A DNA stretch of 64,000 nt from DASZYT01 sp035545275 (GCA_035545275.1 DASZYT010000021.1:1-64000), one strand, 5' to 3'. Shown: positions 44,676 through 55,575, counted from the stretch's first letter. The notes: generated from the letters alone by a model not told the origin. Translations and numbers: made by a program.

Positions 44676-44681
44676 AGTATA
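44676..44681 (-). promoter_or_regulatory. -10 box of the pilus ATPase promoter
   Basis: TATACT on the minus strand, extended form TGCTATACT, ending 6 nt before the ATG at 44669. No Shine-Dalgarno in the gap. Confidence 0.72.
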
Positions 44682-44714
44682 GCATTAGCGGTATGCGTTG
44701 GCGCACAGTCACGA

Positions 44715-44720
44715 TATAGT
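44715..44720 (+). promoter_or_regulatory. -10 box of the TrmH-type gene promoter
   Basis: TATAGT on the plus strand, ending 6 nt before the ATG at 44727. Its -35 region overlaps that of the divergent pilus ATPase promoter. Confidence 0.65.
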
Positions 44721-44726
44721 GAAATA

Positions 44727-45221
44727 ATGCGTTCACTCATGCTCATCGCTCATAATATTCGCAGCACCCACAACGTGGGTTCGCTATTACGAACGGCCGA
44801 CGGGCTCGGTGTGCAAAAGGTTTATCTGACTGGCTACACGCCATACCCACAGAGCAATAGCGATGGCCGCTTGCCGCACGTGGCGCAAAAATTACACCGG
44901 CAAATCCACAAAACGGCGCTGGGCGCCGAAGAAACAGTACCCTGGGAACATAGCGCTGATGCTCAGGCAATCCTTGCCCAGCTAAAACGTGACGGCTACA
45001 CCGTAGCCGCCATAGAGCAACGCACGCACGCAATACCACTTCCCGAATACGCAGCACCCGACAAAGTAGCCCTTGTCGTGGGCCGAGAGGTCGAAGGTAT
45101 CGAACCGGAAGTACTAGAGCTGTGCGACATCGTACTCGAGATACCGATGTTTGGCAAAAAAGAGTCCTTCAACGTCGCCCAAGCCGCTGCGATGGCACTC
45201 TACCATTGCAGATTTAGGTAG
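44727..45221 (+). CDS. SpoU/TrmH family RNA methyltransferase
   Basis: 164 residues from MRSLMLIAHNIRSTHNVGSL. A longer frame starts at 44670, but the -10 at 44715-44720 excludes it. The SPOUT motifs are present: N-R-S-HNVGS-LRTAD, VALVVGREVEGIEPEVLE and EIPMFGKKESFNVAQAAAMALY. It methylates a ribose in tRNA or rRNA; the exact target cannot be told from sequence alone. The next gene on the same strand follows by 41 nt. Confidence 0.92.
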   Translation: MRSLMLIAHNIRSTHNVGSLLRTADGLGVQKVYLTGYTPYPQSNSDGRLPHVAQKLHRQIHKTALGAEETVPWEHSADAQAILAQLKRDGYTVAAIEQRTHAIPLPEYAAPDKVALVVGREVEGIEPEVLELCDIVLEIPMFGKKESFNVAQAAAMALYHCRFR

Positions 45222-45227
45222 TTCTTA

Positions 45228-45236
45228 TGCTACAAT
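45228..45236 (+). promoter_or_regulatory. Extended -10 promoter of the CAP-domain gene
   Basis: TGCTACAAT on the plus strand, just after the TrmH-type stop. It leaves a leader of about 20 nt without a clear Shine-Dalgarno. Confidence 0.55.
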
Positions 45237-45262
45237 GAAATAAATTGCTTAAAACATAAACT

Positions 45263-46273
45263 ATGACACTCGCGACCAAGCAAAAACCCCGCGGTCCTAT
45301 ACATCGGAAACGTACCGGTCAACACCACCGGCACAGCAGACATTATGTGAAGACATATTGGCCGTATTTGCCATTGTTGGCCGTGGTGGGGCTTGGCTTG
45401 TTACTCAACAGCGCGTGGCCTAAGCATACGAGCGTGCTCGGCTATGCCACCGACATGAGCATTCAAAGCCTGCTGGATGACACTAACTCTCAACGAAGTG
45501 GGAACGGTCAAGCAAGCCTACAGTTGAATGGCCAACTTGATGCAGCCGCTCAGGCCAAGGCCAACGACATGGCAACACGCGACTATTGGTCACACAACAC
45601 GCCAGACGGTAAGACACCCTGGACATTTATTACCAGCGCCGGTTATTCGTACCAAACAGCCGGCGAAAACCTGGCCTACGGCTTCGATACAGCTGCCGCA
45701 ACCGTCACCGGCTGGATGAACAGCCCCGAGCACCGTGCAAATATACTTAACACCACATACAAGCAAGTTGGATTTGGCATTGCCAATGCGGCCAACTACC
45801 AGGGCAGCGGCCCAGAGACCATCGTCGTAGCTATGTATGCAGACCCGGCCACTGTGACTGTAGCCAAGACCACGCCAGTGCAAACCGCTCCAGTACATGC
45901 CAATGCTTCAGCGCCACACACTACTCCTACAGTCACCCACACGACCACTGCACCCACCAAGGTGCCCGCGCAGACAAACACAGATACAAGCAAACCTAAA
46001 ACCACTCAGCCAGTCAGTCTTGAACCAGCAGCCCAGCCAGTCTCGCGCATCCAATTACTGACAGGTGGCCAAGCACCATGGAGTATGTTTGCCGTATCGC
46101 TGCTTATTAGCTTGACCGTCGTTGTCTTTGTTATCCGTCATGGACTGTTCTGGCACCGTGCGCTGGTAAAGAGTGAACAGTTCGTTATTCACCACCCGCT
46201 GTTCGATGTGCTGATTGCCGCAATAGGCATGTTTGGATACATACTGAGCCAGGCGTCTGGCTTTATCCGATAA
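45263..46273 (+). CDS. Secreted/membrane CAP (SCP) domain protein
   Basis: 336 residues. A basic start and one membrane helix (about 33-49) precede an extracellular CAP domain (about 65-195), with SHNTPDGKTPW, AGENLAYGF and GWMNSPEHRANILNTTY. A Thr/Pro/Ala-rich linker follows, then two further membrane segments at the C-terminus (FAVSLLISLTVVVFVI and LIAAIGMFGYIL). CAP proteins are often exported and may act on surfaces or hosts. Its 3' end lies 4 nt from the convergent dnaE. Confidence 0.9.
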   Translation: MTLATKQKPRGPIHRKRTGQHHRHSRHYVKTYWPYLPLLAVVGLGLLLNSAWPKHTSVLGYATDMSIQSLLDDTNSQRSGNGQASLQLNGQLDAAAQAKANDMATRDYWSHNTPDGKTPWTFITSAGYSYQTAGENLAYGFDTAAATVTGWMNSPEHRANILNTTYKQVGFGIANAANYQGSGPETIVVAMYADPATVTVAKTTPVQTAPVHANASAPHTTPTVTHTTTAPTKVPAQTNTDTSKPKTTQPVSLEPAAQPVSRIQLLTGGQAPWSMFAVSLLISLTVVVFVIRHGLFWHRALVKSEQFVIHHPLFDVLIAAIGMFGYILSQASGFIR

Positions 46274-46277
46274 AAAG

Positions 46278-49200
46278 TTATCGAATAACTAAGTTTTCGT
46301 GGCCAACGAGGTCGGTAAGGCTTGTGATGGCCTCACTGTCTTTGTTGACGCCAGCCGGCAGTTTAATGACCTGGCGACTCGTTTCGGTACCCAACACCAG
46401 CACCACTTCTGTCTCTCCCTTGAACTTGTCGATAGTCTGCTTGAGCGATAGAAGCGTGTGAGTGTCTTCGCTGCTGGGGATACGGATATAAACTTTTTGT
46501 GGAGCTTCCGTGGTAATGGCACCCGAGACTGCAGCTGCCATTTTCTTGGTATTCGGTTTTGGTGCCTTGAGTTTTTTGCCGGTCTCCTGGTAGCCGGTAG
46601 CCTGTGCGACCGTAATCTCACGGGCATCATCTACCATTAGTTTTACTTCCTCGCCCAGGTTGCCCTCGCGGTCTTTGGCGTCAATTTTGCCACGTATAAG
46701 CACCACTTTGTCGCGCTCCCACAGGCCAACAGTTTGCTGAAACGCATTCGGAAAGACAATAGCCTCAATCTCGCCCGACATATCTTCAATTTTTACAAAC
46801 GCCATTTTTTTGCCGTTTTTGGTGGTGATTTCTCGTACATCAGTGATGGCCCCGCCGGCAGTCACACTGCGCCCATCGTGTTGGGCGGTCAGCTCTTTGA
46901 GCGGCATAGTCTGCTCGGACAAATACAGCTCAAACACCTGCAATGGATGCTGGCTAAGGTATAGCCCGAGCAACTCGCGTTCCCATAACAGCTGCTCGCG
47001 GATGTCATATACATCAGTCGCAGGCTCAAGTGTGAGCTTGGGCTTCATGGCCTCAACGTCACCAGTATCACCAAACAAATCAACCTGTCCGCTGTTAAGC
47101 TGTTTTTGGATACGGGCGGCGTATGCCTGGATAACGTCAAGATTGTGCAGTAGCTGTGACCGGTCACCAAACCTATCAAATGCCCCTGCTTTTATGAGGC
47201 TTTCCATGGTTTTTCGATTGACGATGCTACAGTTTACGCACTCCAAAAATTGCTCGAATGCCTTAAAGCCGCCGCACTGTTCGCGGGCCCTCAAGATTTC
47301 TTCCACGGCACCCGTACCTACGTTTTTGATGGCTGCCATGCCAAAGCGGATAGGAGCCTTGCGGTTGTCGGGATGTTTTTTGTCGGGTACCACTGCAAAC
47401 TCTACGAACGACTCATCTACGTCCGGGGGCAACACCTGTATACCCATGTGCTGGCACTCGGTTATTTCGATAGCCAGACGGTCTGTGTCGTTAAAGTCAC
47501 TGGTCATAAGTGCAGCCATAAAGGCGGCTGGGTAGTGGGCTTTGAGATACGCCGTCCAGTACGCTATTTGTGCGTAGCAGGTGGCGTGTGCCTTGTTGAA
47601 TGAGTAGTCGGCGAAAGGCTGGATTTGGTCCCATAGTTGACGTGCCTGCGCCTCGGTTAACCCTTGCTTGACGCAGCCTTTGATAAATTTCGGCTCCTCT
47701 GCTTTCATAATGTCGCGTTTCTTCTTACCGATAGCCTTGCGCACCAAATCGGCTTCGCCCGCCGAGTAGCCCGCTACCAGCTGCAGCAGCTGGATGATTT
47801 GCTCTTGATACACCATCACACCATAGGTATCTTTCAAAATCGGCTCGAGCGATTGGTGCAGGTACTTGACCGACGACGCATGGTTTTTGCCCTCAATAAA
47901 GCGCGGAATCTCTGCCAGCGGCCCCGGCCGATACAGCGCGTTCATGGCCACCAGGTCGGAAAATTCGTTGGGCTTGAGCTCTTTCAGATAGCGCTTCATG
48001 CCCGCCGACTCAAACTGGAAAATGCCGGTGGTGTCGCCTGCGCGAAACAGTGCAAATGTCTCATCGTCATCATTGGGTATATCACTAAGCTCGATGTCAT
48101 TGTTGTAGACACGCTTGATGATGCGGAGGGCGTTCTTGAGAATAGTAAGGTTGGATAGCCCCAAAAAGTCCATCTTAAGCAGCCCGAGTTCCTCAACGGG
48201 CCCCATTGGGTACTGCGTTGCCACCACACCCTTTTGGGCCATTTCAAGCGGTACAAATTTGACGATGTCATCCGGCGCAATCACCACGCCGGCGGCATGC
48301 ACGCCATGGCTGCGCACCGTACCTTCCAGTACCAAGGCCTGGTCGAGCACCTGTTTGCTGACTTCGTTCGTCTCGTATTCACGTTTCAAGTCAAAATCAT
48401 TCTGCAGCGACTCGGTTAATGGAATGTGCCGACCCTGCACGGGCTGCGGGATCATCTTGGCCAATCGGTCGGCTTCGGCATAGGGCACCTGCAGCACACG
48501 CGCTACGTCACGTACGGCGTTACGGGCAAACATCCTACCAAATGTCACAATGTTGGCGACGTGGTCAGACCCGTATTTTTGCACACAGTACTGGATAACC
48601 TCGTCGCGCCGCGTGTCCTGGATGTCAATATCTATATCTGGCATTGATATACGGTGAGGGTTTAAAAAGCGCTCGAACATCAACGTATATTTCATGGGGT
48701 CAATTTCGGTAATGCGTATGGCGTAAGACACTATGGAGCCCGCTGCGCTGCCGCGGCCCGGTCCAAAAATAACGCCATGGTCTTTGCCCCAGTTGATAAA
48801 GTCCTGAACAATCAAGAAATAGCCGTTGTAGCCCATGTCGTCCATGACTTTTAGCTCATACTCCGCCCGTTCAATGACCTCAGGGCTCAAGAGTTTCTTG
48901 GCATCGGCGACACCTATTTCGTCGCGTCGTTTAGCGGAAACATTGCCGTAGCGCCACGCTAGGCCTTGCCACACCAACTTGTGCAGGTATGATTTTTCGT
49001 CTTCGCCTTTAGGCACGGGGAACTTTGGGATAAGGATTTTGCCCAGCTCTATGCTGACATCACACCTATCGGCCACTTTGTGCGTGTTGAGGATAACTTC
49101 TGGATGATCTTTGCCCCAGCGTTTGATGATTTCGTTCGGGTCTTCAACATGGAGCGGGAAATCTTTGAGCGACATGCGCTTTTCGTCACTCAAAAATGCC

Positions 49201-49922
49201 CCGGTACCCACGCACAGCAAGATTTCATGCGCGTCCTGGTCTTCGTGCTTCAAATAGTGGGCGTCGCAGGTCAGGACCACCGGTATATCCAGCTCTTTCC
49301 CCAAGCGCAATACCTGCTCGTTAACCTGTTGCTGCTCAAGACTGCTCAAAGGATTATCTGGGTGGCCATGGTCTTGAATTTCAAGATAATATCTGTCACC
49401 AAAAATTTTTTTGTACCACTCAGCAGCTTTTTTAGCTTGGTCGTACTGCCCGTTTTTGAGTGCATCGCCTACTTCGCCACTCAAGCAGCCGCTGGTGGCA
49501 ATGAGACCCTCGTTGTACTTTTCAATCAATTCGTGGTCAATACGCGGGTAATAGTAGTATCCCTGCAGATTCGCAATGGTGCTAAGCCGCATCAGGTTTT
49601 GATAGCCCGTGTTATTCATGGCTAGCAGGATGAGGTGATAGCGAGCCTTATCTTTTTGCGGGTCTTTGTCAGTATGATTTCGAGCGGCCACATACGTCTC
49701 GATGCCTATGATAGGTTTGACACCCTTGGCCTTTGCCTCTTTATAAAACTCGATGGTGCCCGACAACGTACCGTGATCGGTCATCGCCACGGCTTCCATG
49801 CCGGTGTCTTTTACCAGCTGCACGAGGTCAGGCACACGCGTCAGCCCATCCAGCAGACTATATTGCGTGTGGTTGTGGAGATGCACGTAATCACGCGCTG
49901 TAAGTTTTTGTCCCCCCGCCAC
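46278..49922 (-). CDS. dnaE: DNA polymerase III alpha subunit
   Basis: 1214 residues from a GTG start with AGAGG 6 nt upstream. The N-terminal PHP domain (HLHNHTQYSLLDGL) is followed by the polymerase core with catalytic aspartates in PDIDIDIQDTRRDEV, the helix-hairpin-helix and a C-terminal OB domain. It is the main replicative polymerase. The PHP histidines look mostly intact, so proofreading by PHP is possible but cannot be judged here. TATAAT lies at 49951-49956. Confidence 0.97.
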   Translation of the reverse strand: MAGGQKLTARDYVHLHNHTQYSLLDGLTRVPDLVQLVKDTGMEAVAMTDHGTLSGTIEFYKEAKAKGVKPIIGIETYVAARNHTDKDPQKDKARYHLILLAMNNTGYQNLMRLSTIANLQGYYYYPRIDHELIEKYNEGLIATSGCLSGEVGDALKNGQYDQAKKAAEWYKKIFGDRYYLEIQDHGHPDNPLSSLEQQQVNEQVLRLGKELDIPVVLTCDAHYLKHEDQDAHEILLCVGTGAFLSDEKRMSLKDFPLHVEDPNEIIKRWGKDHPEVILNTHKVADRCDVSIELGKILIPKFPVPKGEDEKSYLHKLVWQGLAWRYGNVSAKRRDEIGVADAKKLLSPEVIERAEYELKVMDDMGYNGYFLIVQDFINWGKDHGVIFGPGRGSAAGSIVSYAIRITEIDPMKYTLMFERFLNPHRISMPDIDIDIQDTRRDEVIQYCVQKYGSDHVANIVTFGRMFARNAVRDVARVLQVPYAEADRLAKMIPQPVQGRHIPLTESLQNDFDLKREYETNEVSKQVLDQALVLEGTVRSHGVHAAGVVIAPDDIVKFVPLEMAQKGVVATQYPMGPVEELGLLKMDFLGLSNLTILKNALRIIKRVYNNDIELSDIPNDDDETFALFRAGDTTGIFQFESAGMKRYLKELKPNEFSDLVAMNALYRPGPLAEIPRFIEGKNHASSVKYLHQSLEPILKDTYGVMVYQEQIIQLLQLVAGYSAGEADLVRKAIGKKKRDIMKAEEPKFIKGCVKQGLTEAQARQLWDQIQPFADYSFNKAHATCYAQIAYWTAYLKAHYPAAFMAALMTSDFNDTDRLAIEITECQHMGIQVLPPDVDESFVEFAVVPDKKHPDNRKAPIRFGMAAIKNVGTGAVEEILRAREQCGGFKAFEQFLECVNCSIVNRKTMESLIKAGAFDRFGDRSQLLHNLDVIQAYAARIQKQLNSGQVDLFGDTGDVEAMKPKLTLEPATDVYDIREQLLWERELLGLYLSQHPLQVFELYLSEQTMPLKELTAQHDGRSVTAGGAITDVREITTKNGKKMAFVKIEDMSGEIEAIVFPNAFQQTVGLWERDKVVLIRGKIDAKDREGNLGEEVKLMVDDAREITVAQATGYQETGKKLKAPKPNTKKMAAAVSGAITTEAPQKVYIRIPSSEDTHTLLSLKQTIDKFKGETEVVLVLGTETSRQVIKLPAGVNKDSEAITSLTDLVGHENLVIR

Positions 49923-49950
49923 TCTTTACCTCTTTGCTTATCGTCATACT

Positions 49951-49956
49951 ATTATA
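49951..49956 (-). promoter_or_regulatory. -10 box of the dnaE promoter
   Basis: TATAAT on the minus strand, 28 nt before the GTG start. The leader of about 22 nt carries an AGAGG Shine-Dalgarno, so this mRNA is led, unlike many others here. Confidence 0.6.
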
Positions 49957-50007
49957 GCCCTGACAAGCCAAAAAGGTTAGGCTAAGATTTACAACGCTTA
50001 CGCTTTG

Positions 50008-50415
50008 TTATTTCTTCAAATATGTTCTGAGGTGTTCGATAGCCGAAGTGGCTTCTTTGATAGCCCGCTTTAGATCACTATCGTTGGTATTGCCGCTGCG
50101 GACAGCGTCGAGAAGCTCGCGCGCCTTCAATTTTGCCTGGTTGGATTTATCGACGACGTCATCAAGCTCATCTTGAGCTTTATCACTAAGCTTACCGCCC
50201 TTGTCTTTAACTTCGTCAATGAGGTCAGCCAGCTCTTCGTGAAGATTCTGTAGCTGCTTTTCGGCTTCGTTATAGGTCTTAGCGGCCGTGTCTTTAATGT
50301 CCTTACGGGTTTCCTTGCCGGATTTTGGCGCAGTGAGCAGACCTGCGAGATATCCAATAGCAGCCACAATGATAGTTCCGAGTGCAAATCTTTTCGCTTT
50401 TTGTGCCTTGCCCAT
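50008..50415 (-). CDS. YtxH-like membrane-anchored helical protein
   Basis: 135 residues. The membrane segment (ALGTIIVAAIGYLAGLL) is followed directly by TAPKSGKETRKDIKD, the classic YtxH junction, then a long charged helix (coiled coil, about residues 45-100). A strong AGGAGG lies 6 nt upstream. It follows another small membrane protein by 11 nt; the two look like a pair. A paralogue is at 3473-3859. Confidence 0.82.
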   Translation of the reverse strand: MGKAQKAKRFALGTIIVAAIGYLAGLLTAPKSGKETRKDIKDTAAKTYNEAEKQLQNLHEELADLIDEVKDKGGKLSDKAQDELDDVVDKSNQAKLKARELLDAVRSGNTNDSDLKRAIKEATSAIEHLRTYLKK

Positions 50416-50426
50416 GCCACGCCTCC

Positions 50427-50678
50427 TTATTTAGTCTTACTCTTTACCGTTTTGACAATCTTACGGATTGCTTTCATCAGCGAAACAGGACCGGCAGCTT
50501 CTTTGAAGGCTTCGGCCGCATCCTCAGCAACATCAACCATGTGCTCGGCCTGCTGCACTAAGCGTTTTACGCTCAAAAGTACCCGGATTGTCAAAGCAAT
50601 CATGGCTATGAGTATCAGCAAAAAGAGTGTGAGTGTAGATGAAACAATAATGACAAGTATAGATTCGGCGTCGTGCAT
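50427..50678 (-). CDS. Small membrane protein with amphipathic tail
   Basis: 83 residues: one long hydrophobic segment (about 8-32, LVIIVSSTLTLFLLILIAMIALTI) and an amphipathic helix (SVKRLVQQAEHMVDVAEDAAEAFK), resembling DUF948-type proteins that often neighbour YtxH genes. It has an AAAGG site. It is paired with the YtxH gene downstream. Confidence 0.7.
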   Translation of the reverse strand: MHDAESILVIIVSSTLTLFLLILIAMIALTIRVLLSVKRLVQQAEHMVDVAEDAAEAFKEAAGPVSLMKAIRKIVKTVKSKTK

Positions 50679-50751
50679 GAGAATACCTTTACGTTAGAAA
50701 TTACCTCTACATTAGGTATACCACATCTGGCGCTACGTTATGAGAGAATTC

Positions 50752-51645
50752 TTACACTTTGGTCTTCAGAAAGGCTTTGAGAGCTGGGCCGATATCGTCA
50801 TGCCGGAGGGCAAAATCGACTACGGTTTTCACGTACTCCAGCTTGTCGCCGGTGTCGTAGCGCTGGCTATTTTTAATTTCACAGCCAAAAAACGGCTTGC
50901 CATCTTCGAGCATCGGTTGAATGATGCTATCTGTCACATAAAACTCCTTACCTGCTGGCAATGCCCGTAAGCCCGCTTCGATGTATGCCAGCACATCCGC
51001 GGTAAAAAGATAGCCGCCGACCGCCGCGAAATCGGACGGAGCTTTGTCTTTGCCAGGCTTTTCTATGACGGTATCGATAGCTACGACGTCATCGCGCACT
51101 GTTTTACCACCCACAATGCCGTAACGCTCATAATCGACATCGTTCTTTACCCGAATACACGGTAGGATGCTGCCCTGCAACTCATCGTGAAGGCTAATCA
51201 TCTGTTGAAATGCGTTGGGCGTAGCCACTGTCAGATCGTCCGCAAAGGCATAGATGAACGGCTCGTCGCCTATGAGGTGCGCCGCATTCATGATGGGTGT
51301 CGCGGTACCGTACGGACCCTTTTGGCGTAAGTACACAAAGTTTGCCAGGTTGGCGATGGCCTCCACTTGCTCTATATACGGTTTCTTTTTCTCGCCGCCG
51401 GCACGTAAATTTGCCAGTAAATCTTCTGTAGGAACATCAAAGTGGTCTTCGATAGCCCGTTTGTTGCTGGAACCCACAATGATGATATCTTTGATGCCCG
51501 CCGCCACCAGATCTTCGACGATGTATTGGATGATGGGCTTGTCGACTAGCGGCAGCATTTCCTTGGGCATGGCCTTGGTCTGTGGCAAAAAGCGCGTGCC
51601 GAACCCCGCTGCCGCGATAACTGCTTTGGTAACTTTCTGTGCCAT
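50752..51645 (-). CDS. galU: UTP-glucose-1-phosphate uridylyltransferase
   Basis: 297 residues. The N-terminal AAGFGTRFLPQTKAMPKEMLP is the nucleotidyltransferase signature of GalU, and QKGPYGTATPIMNA and AFADD follow. It makes UDP-glucose for glycan or lipid synthesis. It starts 2 nt after the gatB stop, so it is the last gene of the gat cluster. Confidence 0.96.
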   Translation of the reverse strand: MAQKVTKAVIAAAGFGTRFLPQTKAMPKEMLPLVDKPIIQYIVEDLVAAGIKDIIIVGSSNKRAIEDHFDVPTEDLLANLRAGGEKKKPYIEQVEAIANLANFVYLRQKGPYGTATPIMNAAHLIGDEPFIYAFADDLTVATPNAFQQMISLHDELQGSILPCIRVKNDVDYERYGIVGGKTVRDDVVAIDTVIEKPGKDKAPSDFAAVGGYLFTADVLAYIEAGLRALPAGKEFYVTDSIIQPMLEDGKPFFGCEIKNSQRYDTGDKLEYVKTVVDFALRHDDIGPALKAFLKTKV

Positions 51646-51647
51646 TA

Positions 51648-53114
51648 CTAGATACCTAGCTGTTTTTTGATGAGTTCTTGGGCCATTTGCGGATTTGCCT
51701 TGCCCTTGGAATTTTTCATGACCTGGCCCACCAAAAAGCCGATGGCTTTCATTTCGCCGTTTTTTACGTCTTCGGCAGCTTTGGCATTTTCACCCAGCAC
51801 CTGCTCGACGATTTTCGCAATCTCGTCCTCGTTGCTGACCTGCACGTAGCCTTTTTCTTCGGCAAATTTCTCGACGCTTTCCGGCAGTGCATCAACGCTC
51901 AGTAGCTCAATGATAAGCGCCTTGGCATTGGTAGAGCTGAGCTTGCCGCCCGCAATGAGGTCAGCGATAGCCTTGTAAAAGACCGCACGTTCAACCGCTA
52001 CCGGCTTGCCGGAATCGCGTACGTACGGGATATCGACATTGACGAGCCAGTTGGCCAGCTGTTTGGCAAAGCTGGCATCGTGCATGGAGGCTTCCAGCAG
52101 CGGCAGATATCCTTCGTCGGTAAATTCTACCTGCGCATCCAGGAGTGTTTCGATCTGTGATTTGTCCAGGCCCAAGCTGCCAAGACGGCTACGCCACTCG
52201 TCGGGCATAACGGGCATTTCGGTCTTAACCTTTTCAATATATTCATCTGTCAGCACAATGGGCGGCAAGTCGGGGTCGGGGAAATAGCGGTAATCGTCGG
52301 CGTTTTCTTTGGTACGCTGGCTAAATGTTTTTTGCTTGGCGTCGTCCCAGCCGCGGGTCTCTTGCACTATCGTGCCACCCTTTTCGAGTTCGGCAATTTG
52401 GCGATCAATTTCGTACTCTACTGTGCGCTCCACAGATCGGAAGCTATTGAGGTTTTTGGTTTCGGTACGAGTGCCGAGCTCGTCGCTTTTGCTAACTGAC
52501 ACGTTCACATCAAAGCGCATATTGCCGTAGTACAGGTTGCAGTCCGACACGTCGGCGTACTTCATGCGCAAGTACAGCTCGCGGGCATAGGCCTTGGCCT
52601 CGGCAGCCGTATGCATGTCGGGCTCGCTGACTATCTCCAGCAGCGGCGTGCCGGCCCTGTTGAGGTCTACTAGGCTGTAATCAGCCCCGCCTGGGTGAGT
52701 ACTCTTGCCGGCGTCGGCCTCCATGTGGGCACGGGTAATGCCGATGGTCTTTTTCTCGCCATCCACGTCAATGTCAATGCTACCACCCAGCACGATAGGC
52801 TGATCGTACTGAGTAATTTGATAGCCCATGGGAAGGTCCGGGTAAAAGTAGTGCTTGCGGTCAAACTTGCTGAACTTCTGGGGCGTGCTGTCCAGCGCAA
52901 ATGCGGCGCGCATGGCCAAATGTACGGCTTCTGCATTAAGCACGGGCAAGGCGCCGGGCAAGCCAAAATCAATGTGGTTTACCAGGGTGTTGGGTGGAGC
53001 TTCACGAGCATCATTGCCAGCAGCCGAGAATAGTTTGGAGGCCGTTTTGAACTGCACATGACATTCTATGCCGATGGTCGCCGTGTATTGTTTGCGAAGC
53101 TCGGCGGCGCTCAT
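51648..53114 (-). CDS. gatB: Aspartyl/glutamyl-tRNA amidotransferase subunit B
   Basis: 488 residues. YTATIGIECHVQFKTASKLFS is the GatB start; the kinase-like core (HYFYPDLPMGYQITQYDQPI) and the C-terminal YqeY-like domain are present. With GatA and GatC it converts Glu-tRNA-Gln and Asp-tRNA-Asn to the amidated forms. The start overlaps the stop of the preceding HEPN-like gene by 4 nt (ATGA). Confidence 0.97.
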   Translation of the reverse strand: MSAAELRKQYTATIGIECHVQFKTASKLFSAAGNDAREAPPNTLVNHIDFGLPGALPVLNAEAVHLAMRAAFALDSTPQKFSKFDRKHYFYPDLPMGYQITQYDQPIVLGGSIDIDVDGEKKTIGITRAHMEADAGKSTHPGGADYSLVDLNRAGTPLLEIVSEPDMHTAAEAKAYARELYLRMKYADVSDCNLYYGNMRFDVNVSVSKSDELGTRTETKNLNSFRSVERTVEYEIDRQIAELEKGGTIVQETRGWDDAKQKTFSQRTKENADDYRYFPDPDLPPIVLTDEYIEKVKTEMPVMPDEWRSRLGSLGLDKSQIETLLDAQVEFTDEGYLPLLEASMHDASFAKQLANWLVNVDIPYVRDSGKPVAVERAVFYKAIADLIAGGKLSSTNAKALIIELLSVDALPESVEKFAEEKGYVQVSNEDEIAKIVEQVLGENAKAAEDVKNGEMKAIGFLVGQVMKNSKGKANPQMAQELIKKQLGI

Positions 53115-53532
53115 TTCAGCGCCCCCAAGTCCTTCAATGCCTGGCGCAAATCGATCAGCGTGTCCATTACCTGCCGTTTTTTGAGAGGAGGTAGGTTGTC
53201 TTCGTGCACCAGCTTGTTGCGCAGCTTGTGCGCGTGCCAGATGCCGTCATTGTCAGTCAAATCATGCTGGGCAGCCACAAGTCGCTCACCCATGGTCTTG
53301 CCCTTAAAGTGGCGCTTTTTGAGCGCCTCATCCACCAATTTGTCACCGTTTATAATGGCTAGTGGCCAGGTAGACTTGTCTTTGCACAATGACTGCACGT
53401 TGTCCCATTTTTTCTTAAATTGAGTGGTGTTGAGTTTGGCGGGCTTGAGGCGCTTGGCAATGGCCGTTAGCAGGAGGATTACAATGAGCGCACCAGCTGC
53501 TACGGCGGCCACGACGTAATCGTTGGTCATGT

Positions 53533-53536
<4 letters not shown>
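53111..53536 (-). CDS. Membrane-anchored HEPN-like protein inside the gat operon
   Basis: 141 residues. One N-terminal membrane helix (about 7-27) leads into a cytosolic helical domain. LRNKLVHEDN contains R106-N-x3-H111, the R-x4-H motif of HEPN ribonucleases and HepT-type toxins. HEPN proteins cleave or bind RNA; here activity is inferred from the motif only. It overlaps gatA and gatB by 4 nt each, so it is made with the tRNA amidotransferase. Confidence 0.75.
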
Positions 53537-54941
<1,405 letters not shown>

Positions 54942-54945
<4 letters not shown>

Positions 54946-55235
54946 CCAATCATTCTCCGTACTTTGATGTGGTCGTCTTGTACCTGCGGGACGTTCTTGA
55001 GCAAGTCCTTAGGGTCATAGCCGTAACTACGTACTTCATCTTCGCGCGTAACGTTCGTTAGCCCTGTTACCTGGCTGGTAGGCTCAAGACCGGCAATGTC
55101 GATTGATTGCAATTGTTCGACATACTGCAGGATTTCGTTAAGCTCCCGACCATATTCGTCAATTTCTTCATCGGTGAGGCTAAGACGTGCCAATCGAGCC
55201 AATTTTAAAACATCGTCCCGCGATAAATTTGCCAT
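54942..55235 (-). CDS. gatC: Aspartyl/glutamyl-tRNA amidotransferase subunit C
   Basis: 97 residues from MANLSRDDVLKLARLARLSL, the standard GatC start; the frame extends upstream but that part holds the promoter. GatC ties GatA and GatB together. An extended -10 (TGTTATACT, hexamer 55246-55251) ends 10 nt before the ATG, so the leader is only about 4 nt. Confidence 0.94.
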
Positions 55236-55245
55236 ATTAAAGCCC

Positions 55246-55251
55246 AGTATA
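55246..55251 (-). promoter_or_regulatory. -10 box of the gatC-gatA-X-gatB-galU promoter
   Basis: TATACT, extended form TGTTATACT, on the minus strand. It ends 10 nt before the gatC ATG, giving a near-leaderless transcript. Confidence 0.65.
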
Positions 55252-55427
55252 ACACCAAACAACAGAGTGAGCCACGAAATATGTGCACCTGCTGTAAGAT
55301 TTTTCATTTGACTTACATGCTACCACCCTGGATACTGGTACGAGCACTTTTAAGCACGAACGTCATCGACCGATCATGAGAGAGTCCTTTATCCGCATGA
55401 CACACGCATGCACCAACTCTGTCATTT

Positions 55428-55461
55428 AACCCAAATGCTCAAACTATTGAGCACTTAGGTT
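55428..55461. repeat. Long inverted repeat upstream of the transglycosylase gene
   Basis: Arms AACCCAAATGCTCAA and TTGAGCACTTAGGTT (15 nt, two mismatches) with a 4-nt loop. It lies in the 268-nt gap before the gene at 55576. No T-run follows, so it reads as an operator or leader hairpin and not as a terminator. The rest of the gap shows no gene. Confidence 0.6.
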
Positions 55462-55575
55462 ACCACACCAGGCCTCCTGCAACGTTTGTATGCCTTGCCT
55501 CTTTAGGCACGGCGTTGCTATGTGCCACAACCAACAGCTCAACACATCAAATAACTTCAAGAAAGGAGAAGTCTA

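Noticed and set aside
55308..55575. c-di-AMP (ydaO-type) riboswitch before the transglycosylase gene
   Set aside because: Expected from actinobacterial relatives, but none of the conserved sequence blocks could be seen.
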